From contig DHVH01000252.1 of assembly GCA_002412555.1 (NCBI GenBank), positions 4,434-45,950 on the forward strand: 41,517 nt of DNA, read 5' to 3'. Both the position numbers and the translations under genes were made by a program. A model generated the notes under the pieces. That model was given only the letters and a program-made list of their open reading frames with translations, had not been told where the DNA came from and searched no databases. Shown here in pieces: positions 17,538 through 27,236 of the stretch. Source of the stretch: Marinilabiliaceae bacterium UBA5213. Its GTDB lineage: Bacteria > Bacteroidota > Bacteroidia > Bacteroidales > Marinilabiliaceae. Each line of letters begins with the position of its first letter. Positions within the stretch are counted from its first letter, which is position 1.

Positions 17538-20330
17538 TTAATACTTAATCAGTTTCACTGTACGAAGTCCAAATGCAGTTTCAAGTGTCAACAAAAAGAA
17601 GCCACTCTTAAGATGCCCGGTGGGCAATAGAAGGTGATGTTTCCCGGCCTGCTTAGGTCCGCTATCCAACAATATTAGCTGAGCCCCCGACATGTCGGTC
17701 AGGTAAAGCTTTACAGCCGAATTGGCGGGCAACTCATAAACCACAGCACTTTGCCCATCTTTCAAAATGGTGGGACAATAAAGGGTATACCCTTGTTGGC
17801 CAAGCGCATGCAAGGATGTCGCAATCTTTGTAAAAGTGATGGGAGTCGACCATGCCGTATAGGAACCTGAGCCATACCTGGCACGAGACCTGAGATAATA
17901 AGTACCATTTTCCAGTTCTTCGAATAGGACCCCATACTGTAAAGCAGCAGCTGTCTGCACTTTTTTGTTGTTAAAAGGAAAAGTCGAGACAGGTGACAGT
18001 TCTATGGAAAAGCCAGATGCCAACTCGTCTGCCTCCCATGTAACTTCAACGGAAGTTTGGCTAATCTCTGCGCCATCCTCAGGGCTAAGGAATACAGGAA
18101 CGGAAGGTGGAACCTCCAAGGTAGAAAACTTGTGAGGTACCGACCAGATGGAAACAAATTCCCCTTGTGAGGCAGAAATTCTCACATAATACGTTGAAAA
18201 AGTGGAAAACGTCCCACCAGGAATTTGGTATTCCAGGCTTTCCAAGCCCTCTATATCCAAAACCATGGAATTGAAAAGAGTGCTGGATGAGATCTGAATT
18301 CTGTATTGATGTCCCGGAGCAAACTCCTCCCAACGAATAAGCGGTGTGAGCCCGACTTCTGTAGCATTGTTTTCAGGAAAAACAATGAGTGGTTGAGGTG
18401 GTTGAACCAAATTAAAAAAGCGCGTTTCAGACACCACGTCCGGCACACCAATCATTCTTGTCTTCACGCGCCAGTAATATCCTTCTCCCACTAAAAGAGA
18501 AATATTGGCTGCCGGGAAAACATTCTCAGCCAATTCTCTGCTATACACTACTTGATTAAATGCATCATCTGAAGCCACTTCCAGAATAAACTGCACCGCA
18601 TTCTCAACGACCTCCCACTCAAAGGAAAAAGGCAGGTAAACAGCGGCATCATTGGCCGGAAAAAGAAGGGTTGTCGACTCATTAGCTACAGGTGTATGTC
18701 CCATTAATGCAGGGGCAAACTCATTGCCATAGAGATCCATCACAGAAACAGCAAAGGTATGCGTCGCAATAAGAGACTCATAAGCCGCGAGATCAAAGGA
18801 TTGACCATAAGCGACACCCAAAATATACTCATTGCTGCTAAACACTTCTGGTTGACCAGACAAGTCGTTGGGTATGGCGTACACCACAAAGCGAGCATTC
18901 TCCTCATCAGAATCCCAACTCAGCTGGGCATCCTGTATGCTCAGGTTGGTTGGTACATCCCGCTCAAGGTGCGATTTCCAGCTAATGGCCGGAGGCAGAG
19001 ATTTATGCTCAAATTCATGTGTGGTCAAATAAGTGACAAACCCGGGTGTTGAAAATTGTGCCGCCCTAAAAAACACACTCCCTGGTGCACCATTCTTATC
19101 CGAAATCCGGTTCCAGTATATCTGCTGCCCCCATTCAGTTGGTGCAGCTTTTAATGCCTGCTCGGGTTGTTGAGAATAGTATTCCAACATGGATAAGCCC
19201 TGAAGGAAACGATAGTCTTCCGAAGCGGATTTTAACTCAAAGGAAGGCATACCGGCGTACGCCTCCAGTCCAGACAGGCTATGACTGGAATAAAAATGGC
19301 GCCTGAATCTGTTAGCCAGATCGGACCACCATGGGGCCAACTTTTTATAATCCTGCCCGACACTTGTGGTTGGCCAATACAATTGTGGAGAAACATAATC
19401 AACAGTTCCTTGCTCTAACCAGGCCACCGGATCGCAATAAATCGAGGCATAGGCATTCATTCCAGTTATGCCTTCAGGCAAAGTAATTCCCTTTGCAGCT
19501 GCAACCACCGGATCTGTCGTCCATATGCCAAAGGGAGATAAGCCAAAGGTCACCCATGGCTTTTCTTCCTGTATGGCTCCATAAACATCAGCCACCATTT
19601 GGTTTACATTTGAACGTCGCCAATCATGCAGATTCATTCCAACAGGCTTATACAAATTCTGTGAATAGGCATCCAAAGTGGTTGGCGTTCCGCCGTAAGC
19701 ATAAAAATAGTCATCAAAAACAATTCCGTCCACGTCGTAATTCCCAATAACCTCTTTGACAATATCTACAATTCTTTGTCGAACACCAGGATTTCCGGGA
19801 TCCAGAATCGCCCCTCCTCCTTCATATTCCAGCACCCATTCAGGGTTACTTTGTCTGTAATCGCCAGGCTTTCCTTCATATTTTCCTACCGCGGATTCAA
19901 ATCGATAGGGATTAATCCAGGCATGCACCTCAATACCACGCTTATGGCACTCTTCAATAACAAACTGCAAGGGATCATAGTCCACAACAAAGTCTTCGGC
20001 CATCCTGCGATCAGTTAAGAAATAGGCAGACCATGGCTCAAATGAAGAAGGATACATGGCATCGCATTCTGACCGTATCTGAAAATTAATGGCATTAATA
20101 TTGGCGGAAGCCAACCTGTTGATGAGCGTGATAAAATGACTTTTTTGCTCATTTATGTGCCATGTTTGCGAACCGGTGACAGGGATCCGTGTAGATCCCG
20201 GCCAGTCCAGACCCCAAACTGTTGTAACCCAAACTGAACGCATTTCTCTTTTGGGCGACTGCCCCTCAAGGCCTATTCCATTTAAGGCTATTATAAAAAT
20301 TAGCAAATAGGCAATATAAACCTTTCTCAT
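17538..20330 (-). CDS. Large GHL10/DUF187 glycosidase with FN3-like domains and T9SS sorting domain
   Basis: 930 residues. Signal peptide ~1-23. The GHL10 barrel covers ~27-430, with REMRSVWVTTVWGLDWPG, VHAWINPYRFES, VDGIVFDDYFYAYGG, FGLSPFGIWTT and VDYVSPQLYWPT, and is paralogous to the 8546 gene. Then come about four FN3/Ig-like beta domains (~440-840; repeated EVASDDAFN, RIQISSSTLFNS and SIELSPVSTFPFN segments). The C-terminal ~90 residues (YCPTILKDGQSAVVYELP to RTVKLIKY) resemble a T9SS type A sorting domain, so it should be surface-exposed or released. The family includes E. coli DigH, which cleaves denuded glycan strands; that activity here is inferred. It lies 45 nt downstream of the NAGPA gene and is last in the SusC-led unit. 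Confidence 0.85.
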   Translation of the reverse strand: MRKVYIAYLLIFIIALNGIGLEGQSPKREMRSVWVTTVWGLDWPGSTRIPVTGSQTWHINEQKSHFITLINRLASANINAINFQIRSECDAMYPSSFEPWSAYFLTDRRMAEDFVVDYDPLQFVIEECHKRGIEVHAWINPYRFESAVGKYEGKPGDYRQSNPEWVLEYEGGGAILDPGNPGVRQRIVDIVKEVIGNYDVDGIVFDDYFYAYGGTPTTLDAYSQNLYKPVGMNLHDWRRSNVNQMVADVYGAIQEEKPWVTFGLSPFGIWTTDPVVAAAKGITLPEGITGMNAYASIYCDPVAWLEQGTVDYVSPQLYWPTTSVGQDYKKLAPWWSDLANRFRRHFYSSHSLSGLEAYAGMPSFELKSASEDYRFLQGLSMLEYYSQQPEQALKAAPTEWGQQIYWNRISDKNGAPGSVFFRAAQFSTPGFVTYLTTHEFEHKSLPPAISWKSHLERDVPTNLSIQDAQLSWDSDEENARFVVYAIPNDLSGQPEVFSSNEYILGVAYGQSFDLAAYESLIATHTFAVSVMDLYGNEFAPALMGHTPVANESTTLLFPANDAAVYLPFSFEWEVVENAVQFILEVASDDAFNQVVYSRELAENVFPAANISLLVGEGYYWRVKTRMIGVPDVVSETRFFNLVQPPQPLIVFPENNATEVGLTPLIRWEEFAPGHQYRIQISSSTLFNSMVLDIEGLESLEYQIPGGTFSTFSTYYVRISASQGEFVSIWSVPHKFSTLEVPPSVPVFLSPEDGAEISQTSVEVTWEADELASGFSIELSPVSTFPFNNKKVQTAAALQYGVLFEELENGTYYLRSRARYGSGSYTAWSTPITFTKIATSLHALGQQGYTLYCPTILKDGQSAVVYELPANSAVKLYLTDMSGAQLILLDSGPKQAGKHHLLLPTGHLKSGFFLLTLETAFGLRTVKLIKY

Positions 20331-20375
20331 GGTCGATTTTTTTAGTTTTAATTTATCCTGATGCGCTCCTGCCCA

Positions 20376-22829
20376 TTATTCAATCACCAACTTTCCATTG
20401 TCATGGGCCGTTCTTCCCGAAATTTTATATAGGTAAATCCCTTTGGGAATAGGCTTGAGGTTGAGGTACACATACCCAGCCTTTTGTGTAAAATCCAAGC
20501 GACTGGTCAATACCAGCTGACCACTCAGGTTATAGATCATTAATGTGGATGAATCTTGGTTGGAAGGCCCCATGACAAAAATACCATCTTGAGCTGGATT
20601 GGGATATATCCGATATGGACTGGCTGCTCCATTAGCCGGAAGGCGAATGGAGACATCCTTCTCAGGATACAAAGCCCTAAGAGCTCTCAAATAAAAGGTC
20701 CCCTCATAGGTCTGCCCCCCCACATAGGCAGCATCCCTTTCTACATTAAGTCTCAGACTCTTGAAAGCTAAGGGGTAATCAGCCTGTGGTATGTCGGCCA
20801 CCCTTATTGGTGTTCTAAACGACTCAATCTGGGTACCAGTAAACACTGGCACCGTTGAGATGCCGGCAGAATGATCAATGCTTAATATAAAGGAGGCTTT
20901 ATAGCCATTTCCCGAGGCTTCCAGCAACAAAGAATCAGGCATACCATAAATAGGGATGTTTCGTGCCAAATTAATAAATGCAGTTCGGTTGGCATAGGTC
21001 AAAGAATAAGACACCTTAAGAAGATCCTCTCCCGATACGCCATCCGTTTCCCGAATGAGGTTAACATTATCCACCCAACTGCTGCTAACCGTCCATAAGG
21101 ACGGATCTGAAAAGTCATCCAACAGTACTTCTCCACGTCCAATCTCCACACTCACCGTACAAAAATCCTCAAAAACCTCATCGCGCGTAAAAACCCTAAC
21201 AGTTACAAAGCCGTCACGAATGCCTCTAAAAACACCCGTTTCATCAACGACTCCTGTTGATGTATCCGAAGATTCAAACGCCAACATTTCGTTATCTACC
21301 AAATACGTTTTTCCATTTTCATCCCTTCCATAAACCTCGAATTGATAATCGGTCAGGTGATCTATTGTTAACTGGTTTAAGGATAAAGACAAATCATTGA
21401 TAGGAAGCACTTTTACCCGGCAGGTATCTCTGATATCCTGCCAGTGGGCGATGATCATGCCCTGCCCAGCACCATCGGCATTCAACAAGCCACTTTCGTC
21501 CACCGAGCCGATATCCCCTTCCACTGAATACGTAATATCACTTGCATTTAAATAATCCACTACATCACCAAAGGTATTATAAGTAATGCCCTTCAACTGA
21601 AACTTACTTCCGAATGGAACGGCGACAGAGCGCGCATTCAGTCTGAAATCAATGGCGGGCGATTCCGGTGCTTCAGATAGGAATAATAAGGCATTGGCCA
21701 CTCTTCTTTCTATTCCGTCAGAAGAAGTGTTAGCAACTTGATGGCGAACGACCATTGCGGAGGAACCACCTCCATCCAAATTAATGGCATCTGAAGCGCC
21801 CGACAATTGCATGAGTTCAGCCAATTGCATGGTGCTAACGCCAATGGACTTGACAGAGCGCCCATCAACCACCATCAGAAATCCAGTCTTTTTATCTGAG
21901 GAGAAGCCCACTGAGGTTCTCGGATGCAATTCAGGCCAGTTGTTATCCGTTATATTTCCGTTGACCAAAATGGTTCTGTCACCTCCAATCAATTCTGCGA
22001 GATGAGGAAGCACACCCTGGCTCTGTAAGGTCATTTCAGGATCTATTTCCAGCTCCTCCCCAGGAAGCATTTGATCCAGGAAAGTCTTTGCCAATCCATG
22101 TCCCGAAATGACCACCTCTTCAGGCGACAAGAGGGTAGCCCCTTGTCCTTGCCGCACCTCCTTAACCCTTAGCACAACCCTACTATTGAGTTGCCACTGG
22201 CCTTCGGCCAGTTCCAATACAACTTCGGTTCCAAAATTGTTGGTTTTGGTTGTTAGTCCGTTATACTGGTTGTACAAAATGAGTTGATCTGCACCACGTG
22301 CCGTATTAACATTGTTAAAGACCCTGCTTTGGTCTTTATAATACAAGGTTCCTTTAAAAGACATGACATCAATGAAAGGCACTTTGGCTTCATCAAAAGC
22401 CACAACGGACCGTTGAGCGTGTGGCACTTTCGCTACTTGGCCACCCGACACATGCCCATTGCCTGGAAGTCCTATATCCAAACCTGAGGTAGTGTAGAAA
22501 TCACCATTGACAGCTGCAAACACCTGATGACCCGGCCAACTGTTGTTCATGGCCATTTCAGAAGGTCGCTCCAAACCACGCAGGGTATCATTGCTCAAAA
22601 CAGATTTTACCTTGATATAAGGATTGGTCAAATCTATTTCCATGACATGTACCTGTAATGGTAAGTCGGGCAGCTCAAATGAAGTAAACATCGACCCCAG
22701 TCCCACATCATGCTTGTGCACCAAGGTATCCACCCGGTATTTAGCGCCTCTGAAAAACAGACTGTCCTGCGCTAAACCAACCTCAATTACAAAAAACAGC
22801 AAAAAAGGTAAGAAGGTATATTTTTTCAT
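20376..22829 (-). CDS. NAGPA-type phosphodiester glycosidase, multidomain T9SS cargo
   Basis: 817 residues with a signal peptide (FLPFLLFFVIEVGLA). The NAGPA domain (PF09992) covers ~60-395, with AAVNGDFYTTSG, HPRTSVGFSSDK, FLMVVDGRS and the hallmark AINLDGGGSSAMV. The animal enzyme of this family hydrolyses GlcNAc-alpha-1-phospho-6-mannose; bacterial members are mostly uncharacterised. An Ig-like Big_2-type domain (~400-480), another beta domain (~485-565), a carbohydrate-binding-like jelly roll (~570-725) and a T9SS sorting domain (~735-817; YRIYPNPAQDGIFV to NGKLVIE) follow. The chemistry matches a sugar-1-phosphate diester such as the teichoic-acid linkage unit on MurNAc O6, but that substrate is inference. 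It is preceded by a 159-nt gap and followed closely by the GHL10 gene. Confidence 0.85.
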   Translation of the reverse strand: MKKYTFLPFLLFFVIEVGLAQDSLFFRGAKYRVDTLVHKHDVGLGSMFTSFELPDLPLQVHVMEIDLTNPYIKVKSVLSNDTLRGLERPSEMAMNNSWPGHQVFAAVNGDFYTTSGLDIGLPGNGHVSGGQVAKVPHAQRSVVAFDEAKVPFIDVMSFKGTLYYKDQSRVFNNVNTARGADQLILYNQYNGLTTKTNNFGTEVVLELAEGQWQLNSRVVLRVKEVRQGQGATLLSPEEVVISGHGLAKTFLDQMLPGEELEIDPEMTLQSQGVLPHLAELIGGDRTILVNGNITDNNWPELHPRTSVGFSSDKKTGFLMVVDGRSVKSIGVSTMQLAELMQLSGASDAINLDGGGSSAMVVRHQVANTSSDGIERRVANALLFLSEAPESPAIDFRLNARSVAVPFGSKFQLKGITYNTFGDVVDYLNASDITYSVEGDIGSVDESGLLNADGAGQGMIIAHWQDIRDTCRVKVLPINDLSLSLNQLTIDHLTDYQFEVYGRDENGKTYLVDNEMLAFESSDTSTGVVDETGVFRGIRDGFVTVRVFTRDEVFEDFCTVSVEIGRGEVLLDDFSDPSLWTVSSSWVDNVNLIRETDGVSGEDLLKVSYSLTYANRTAFINLARNIPIYGMPDSLLLEASGNGYKASFILSIDHSAGISTVPVFTGTQIESFRTPIRVADIPQADYPLAFKSLRLNVERDAAYVGGQTYEGTFYLRALRALYPEKDVSIRLPANGAASPYRIYPNPAQDGIFVMGPSNQDSSTLMIYNLSGQLVLTSRLDFTQKAGYVYLNLKPIPKGIYLYKISGRTAHDNGKLVIE

Positions 22830-22988
22830 ACGCGAATAATTTGCTTTTTAATTGTCGTATGGAACTCGCCAGTTAAAATTCATCCCTATTTGTGATTGGC
22901 GGATCATGCTCGTTTCATGTATAAGAATTAGCCATATAACCAGGAGAATCTCAATCAAGACCCTCCCGGTTAAACACTTAAAAACTAT

Positions 22989-24674
22989 TTAACGCAAAGA
23001 TTGATCAATGGCGATACCATACACTTCCACATCCGGAATATAATACTCCACATTGTCTAGTATGGGATCAGCCAGCGGCACTCGTTTGATGCCCGAACGA
23101 AACATGGGGTTTTCAAGGTAAAATTCTTCAGGATCAACACCCTCCGGCACTTTTGGCCCTCGAAAAGCCCAATAGAGGTATTCGCCATCAAGCGCCATGC
23201 CTGTTACAAAAATAGCTTCAGTACCCCCTTCTCCATCCGTGTTGGCAATACTGCGATAGTTCACAATCGTTGCATCACTGCCGACATTCAAATCATACTT
23301 GCGGACTCTGAAAGCAGCCTGATCAGCATAATAGAGCACTTCGTTTTGCTTGTCAAGGACCATCCCTCTGATTTTTCTGTCTGAAAGTATTCGACCTCCC
23401 ACAGGAACCGGATCTCCCTCAACTTTGTCCCGACCAAGAATGTCGGTTTCTTCAAACCTGAATATCCCCGAACCCAAGGTGTGCTTACCCCACCACCACA
23501 AATTATTGTGCTTAAAGAAAGGGCCGTTATGATTGCCCCAACCAATACCGACACCGTAATACCCGAGCCATGTATTCTGAAAGAAATAGGGTTCCCACCC
23601 TTCCAGCTGACCACTATCCGTTGTCCTGACCAATTTTGTGTTTCTGGTATTCATTGGTATTCTCAAAACACCATTCCGTCGATCTGACCAATAAATCATG
23701 CCAGCATCCTCATCGATATAGCCATAATAGAAATCGAGAAATGTATTCCCGCCAAAATTATTAATGATATTCTCCTTTCCTGAGCCATCTGCAGGCAAGG
23801 CAAAGATCTCTCCATCCCCGACAGTAGGAATAAGACTCTCACTCACAAACCCGGTAAAAGTGCCTGCATCGAAAACATACAGGCGGTCACCACTGAATTG
23901 CAAAGACAGCGGGTGCTTCCCGGAACGATAACCCATATCAAACGGGTTATTTAACAAGGGATCTATGTCAGCTATTATCTTTTTGGACATAATATTACCG
24001 CCTTTAACAGCGTAATATAAGGTTGGTGCAGGCAGATTATAATTAACCCTTACATTGACATTAACTGGTGTCAACGCTTCGCCACCAACCGAAACTGTAA
24101 GCTGTACCCGTTGACTGCCAATTGAGCCAAAAACAACAGATGGAGAGGCATCCGAGGAGAGACCACTCTCATCTACACCTTCACCCTGAGTACCTGACGG
24201 GAAGGTCCATGCATAAGTAACCTCCTCATTCTCGGGATTTTCCAATCGCACATCGAACAACACTTCTGATTCATTGTAAACAATGGCATCTCCCGATGTG
24301 GTATAAGTAACCACTGGCACAATCGGACTGATGTAAATCTGCTTTTCAAGGAGGTGATCACCTCCATCCACACGCAATACAATCTTATAAGTACCCGGTA
24401 GCGAATAACGGTGAACAGGATTCTTCTCTTGAGAACTTGCGCCGTCGCCAAAATCCCATTCCCAGGCACTCCCAACTATTGATTTATTCACAAAATGGAT
24501 GTCGGACCCCACCACATAATGAATAGAAGATCCATCCACTGTCATGGCATAATAGCTAAAATCTACCGCTTCCGAAGCGAATTCCTCCGGCTTGATATCC
24601 TCATCGCACGATTGAAGGGCTGCAGCAACAAATAGTATAGCAGCCACCAATGAAAAATATTTTATCTGTTTCAT
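22989..24674 (-). CDS. Surface lipoprotein with PKD domain and YWTD/NHL-like propeller
   Basis: 561 residues. Lipobox ALQSC with acylated Cys23 (MKQIKYFSLVAAILFVAA precedes), then acidic DEDIKPEE, typical of surface-exposed Bacteroidota lipoproteins. A PKD domain covers ~50-115 (WEWDFGDGASSQEKNPVHRY, GTYKIVLRV) and a second Ig/PKD-like domain ~120-210. A propeller-like domain covers ~215-561 (YGYIDEDAGMIYWSDRRNGV, KIRGMVLDKQNEVLYYAD, VTGMALDGEYLYWAFRG). It sits in the SusE/F slot of the locus, 28 nt after the small lipoprotein gene. The likely role is glycan capture at the surface beside SusCD. I recognise no enzymatic motif. Confidence 0.8.
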   Translation of the reverse strand: MKQIKYFSLVAAILFVAAALQSCDEDIKPEEFASEAVDFSYYAMTVDGSSIHYVVGSDIHFVNKSIVGSAWEWDFGDGASSQEKNPVHRYSLPGTYKIVLRVDGGDHLLEKQIYISPIVPVVTYTTSGDAIVYNESEVLFDVRLENPENEEVTYAWTFPSGTQGEGVDESGLSSDASPSVVFGSIGSQRVQLTVSVGGEALTPVNVNVRVNYNLPAPTLYYAVKGGNIMSKKIIADIDPLLNNPFDMGYRSGKHPLSLQFSGDRLYVFDAGTFTGFVSESLIPTVGDGEIFALPADGSGKENIINNFGGNTFLDFYYGYIDEDAGMIYWSDRRNGVLRIPMNTRNTKLVRTTDSGQLEGWEPYFFQNTWLGYYGVGIGWGNHNGPFFKHNNLWWWGKHTLGSGIFRFEETDILGRDKVEGDPVPVGGRILSDRKIRGMVLDKQNEVLYYADQAAFRVRKYDLNVGSDATIVNYRSIANTDGEGGTEAIFVTGMALDGEYLYWAFRGPKVPEGVDPEEFYLENPMFRSGIKRVPLADPILDNVEYYIPDVEVYGIAIDQSLR

Positions 24675-24702
24675 ATTTATTACTGTTAAATCTTTAACAA
24701 CC

Positions 24703-25548
24703 TTACTGTAACTCTATGGTTACTCTTTCAGAAAAATTCTCAATTCCGGTAGCATTCACCACCTTAAATCGGGCTCCCAATTCATACACGCTTGCATAAT
24801 TAAATTTGTAAGTCTGGGAAGTAGAATCATAAACCAAAGAAGGAAAAGGCACCTCTAAAAACAAGGCGTACAATATGGGTTCCGAATCAGGTTTCATTTC
24901 CCAAACATAGGAGGCCTCTTCTAATCCATCTTCAATCAACACTTGGTCAAAATGAGCATCAAAGGCTTCACTTTCAATTAACCCATTGGCAACTACCAGA
25001 ATCTGCTTCAGCCTATGGTAGTCCAAAACGGCAAACAACTGCTCGTAGAACATGTTTTTGATATACCCGGGAACAACTTGATTGACCAGATTGTTTGGCA
25101 GGCTGAACACCGAACTCTCAACCATTGTGAGGCTCGATAAGGTGTAACTGGTGGGAAACTGTTCAGTCAGCACATACGACTTTTTATCTGCCGAATAGAA
25201 CTCTTCTGAATGCGTGAATTCTATAATCTCTTGAAACTCCCGCACTTTACCGATAGAATCGTAAGAAAAGGTGAAGAAATTACCCCCATGCGTAAATGAA
25301 TACTTTAGGTTGCGCTGAATGTCATACCAAACACCCAGATAATCAATTGGGTCATCCACACCCCAATACTCCGCTGTGAAGGTCACAGCATTGCCGGCAA
25401 CCACATTGGTATTGCCAATTTCCCAATAAACGTTGGCGGCCAAATGGCCAGGGCGAGCTAAATCATCTATCAGGTCATTGGTCTCACATGAAGTAAAGAA
25501 CAGCAACCCGATAAAAGCAATTGCAATAGAATATATATTTGTTTTCAT
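24703..25548 (-). CDS. Surface lipoprotein in SusE position, unknown family
   Basis: 281 residues. Signal with lipobox FFTSC, acylated Cys21, then ETNDLIDDLARP. The remainder is beta-rich: residues ~35-75 (AANVYWEIGNTNVVAGNAVTF) look like an N-terminal Ig fold of the SusE kind, and the end (LGARFKVVNATGIENFSERV) is similar. The middle is more helical (LPNNLVNQVVPGYIKNMFYE). I cannot assign a known family. It follows SusD by 92 nt, and that gap contains a weak C/G-rich hairpin that might reduce downstream expression. A glycan-binding accessory is the natural guess from position. Confidence 0.75.
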   Translation of the reverse strand: MKTNIYSIAIAFIGLLFFTSCETNDLIDDLARPGHLAANVYWEIGNTNVVAGNAVTFTAEYWGVDDPIDYLGVWYDIQRNLKYSFTHGGNFFTFSYDSIGKVREFQEIIEFTHSEEFYSADKKSYVLTEQFPTSYTLSSLTMVESSVFSLPNNLVNQVVPGYIKNMFYEQLFAVLDYHRLKQILVVANGLIESEAFDAHFDQVLIEDGLEEASYVWEMKPDSEPILYALFLEVPFPSLVYDSTSQTYKFNYASVYELGARFKVVNATGIENFSERVTIELQ

Positions 25549-25640
25549 CTGTGAATATTTTATTTAAACAAAATCAAAATGAAGCCCCCATCGATAGAGG
25601 GAATAACTCAACAAAAGTCCCCCCTTCTGATTAATATCTT

Positions 25641-27224
25641 TTAATTTTGAGGTGCCCAAATCATTGGTTTCTTCAGCCATTGATGATCCCTAAATGCCCC
25701 TAGGCGAGTCAACTCAGAACGGTTGTATTTCTCCTCCGTCTCCGGATCGTAATTGATTCTTTGCAACCATTCGTTATCACCGGACCAATAGGCTTCATAG
25801 AGATTATGAGGTCTCTGAAGGCCGGGATAAATAATGGTATTGTCATAACGCCGGTCATTACTTTCATTGCTATAACCATAACGCCGCATATCATTCCATT
25901 GCTCAGGCTGCAAATACAAGGCAATGTATTTCTCCTTCATAATATCCCGCAAGGTGATATTGGCTGAACCTGGCACTAAATCAGGATTTTCAAGATAAGC
26001 AGCTTTTTCTGCAGGAGCTACCTGCAGCCTGCTCATATGATAATGAATGCCTTTGCGCAAGTGTTCAGTGGCCTTCACCTTATCGCCAGCCCAATAAGCG
26101 GCCTCCGCAACAATAAAATGCAACTCTCCTCTGGTAAGCAAAATAATTGAAGAGGTATCTGTACTCAAAACATTCTCATACATATCCGGGTACCATTCTA
26201 TCTTATGGGTTGCGGGCATGCCAATGTTGCTCTCTAAATACCTGAAGGTAGTGTCGATGCCGTTAGCTGCTGCTCCTCTGGCTTGCATCAAATATCCTAG
26301 TCTGGGGTCACTGGCCGTATTTGACCCAGAATCAAAACCCAGCATGTTTTCCACTAGAAATTTGGTAGGGATGGCACCCCCTAATTCATTGGCCCGACTT
26401 TCCCAGGAGTTAATGGGCTTATTATTGGTTCCCCACATATTGTTGAGCTCCACGCTGGATCCTCCATCAAACTTATAAATAGGATCTATCCAGCCATTCA
26501 AGGCCATTTCAGCTGTTGCAACAATCTCATTACTAACTTCGATACTTGTTGAGATGTTGGGGATTTGCCTCAAAAGTATGCGTGCTTTAACGGCATAAAC
26601 GAGTTGTTTCCACTTATTCATATCTCCGGCAAACACCCGGTCAATCTTTCCGTCAATGGTACGGTTGGAGCTTGCCTTGACATCCGCACTATTAAACAAA
26701 TCAATAAGCGCATCCGCCTCTGTCAACATCCAATCATAAATACTTTCCTGAGTATCGTACTTTGGTGCGGACGATAAATAAGCCTCTGTTAAAGGCATAT
26801 CCCCAAAAACATCTGTCGTGGTTTGGACAGATAATAAGCGTAAGAGTCGGGTCAAGGCAATGTAATTACTGGACCCTTCTTCCCCTGCTAAAGCCAATAA
26901 TTCATTGGCATTTGATCCAATGTCAAAAAAGTGCCGACGCCACTGGGGATGACGGTTCATGCCCAGAAACTCCCAGCCACTTTTATAGGCCAGTGAACTC
27001 GCCTGACTTCTGCCAGGGGTTGTAAGGGACTGGCTCAAGTAACTACCATATTCACCGTGATCATAATTCTGCAAAACCGAATAAAACAAAACCACGGGCA
27101 TTATTTGACTTGGCGGGACTTTATCAATGGCATCAACATCCCTGTTATCACCAAGAAAATCATCACATCCGGCAAAACTTATGGCGATTACCAGAAAAAT
27201 TAAAAGATATTTAATTCTATACAT
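25641..27224 (-). CDS. SusD/RagB-like outer-membrane lipoprotein
   Basis: 527 residues. Lipobox SFAGC with acylated Cys20, followed by DDFLGDNRDVDAIDKVPPSQ, as expected for a surface lipoprotein. TPR-like helices follow (ALTRLLRLLSVQTTTDVFGDMPLTEAY, LLRQIPNISTSIEV), and the C-terminal block IMKEKYIALYLQPEQWNDMRRYG is a strong SusD-family signature. SusD proteins cap the SusC barrel and bind the incoming glycan. The gene starts 12 nt after susC, the usual tight pairing. The substrate cannot be read from sequence; the surrounding wall-active enzymes suggest amino-sugar oligosaccharides. Confidence 0.93.
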   Translation of the reverse strand: MYRIKYLLIFLVIAISFAGCDDFLGDNRDVDAIDKVPPSQIMPVVLFYSVLQNYDHGEYGSYLSQSLTTPGRSQASSLAYKSGWEFLGMNRHPQWRRHFFDIGSNANELLALAGEEGSSNYIALTRLLRLLSVQTTTDVFGDMPLTEAYLSSAPKYDTQESIYDWMLTEADALIDLFNSADVKASSNRTIDGKIDRVFAGDMNKWKQLVYAVKARILLRQIPNISTSIEVSNEIVATAEMALNGWIDPIYKFDGGSSVELNNMWGTNNKPINSWESRANELGGAIPTKFLVENMLGFDSGSNTASDPRLGYLMQARGAAANGIDTTFRYLESNIGMPATHKIEWYPDMYENVLSTDTSSIILLTRGELHFIVAEAAYWAGDKVKATEHLRKGIHYHMSRLQVAPAEKAAYLENPDLVPGSANITLRDIMKEKYIALYLQPEQWNDMRRYGYSNESNDRRYDNTIIYPGLQRPHNLYEAYWSGDNEWLQRINYDPETEEKYNRSELTRLGAFRDHQWLKKPMIWAPQN

Positions 27225-27236
27225 GATTCAGGAAGA

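Noticed and set aside
25549..25640. Terminator between susD and the next lipoprotein gene
   Set aside because: A CCCTC/GGGGG stem of five pairs with wobble and no good T tract is visible. It is too weak to call, though it may dampen downstream expression.
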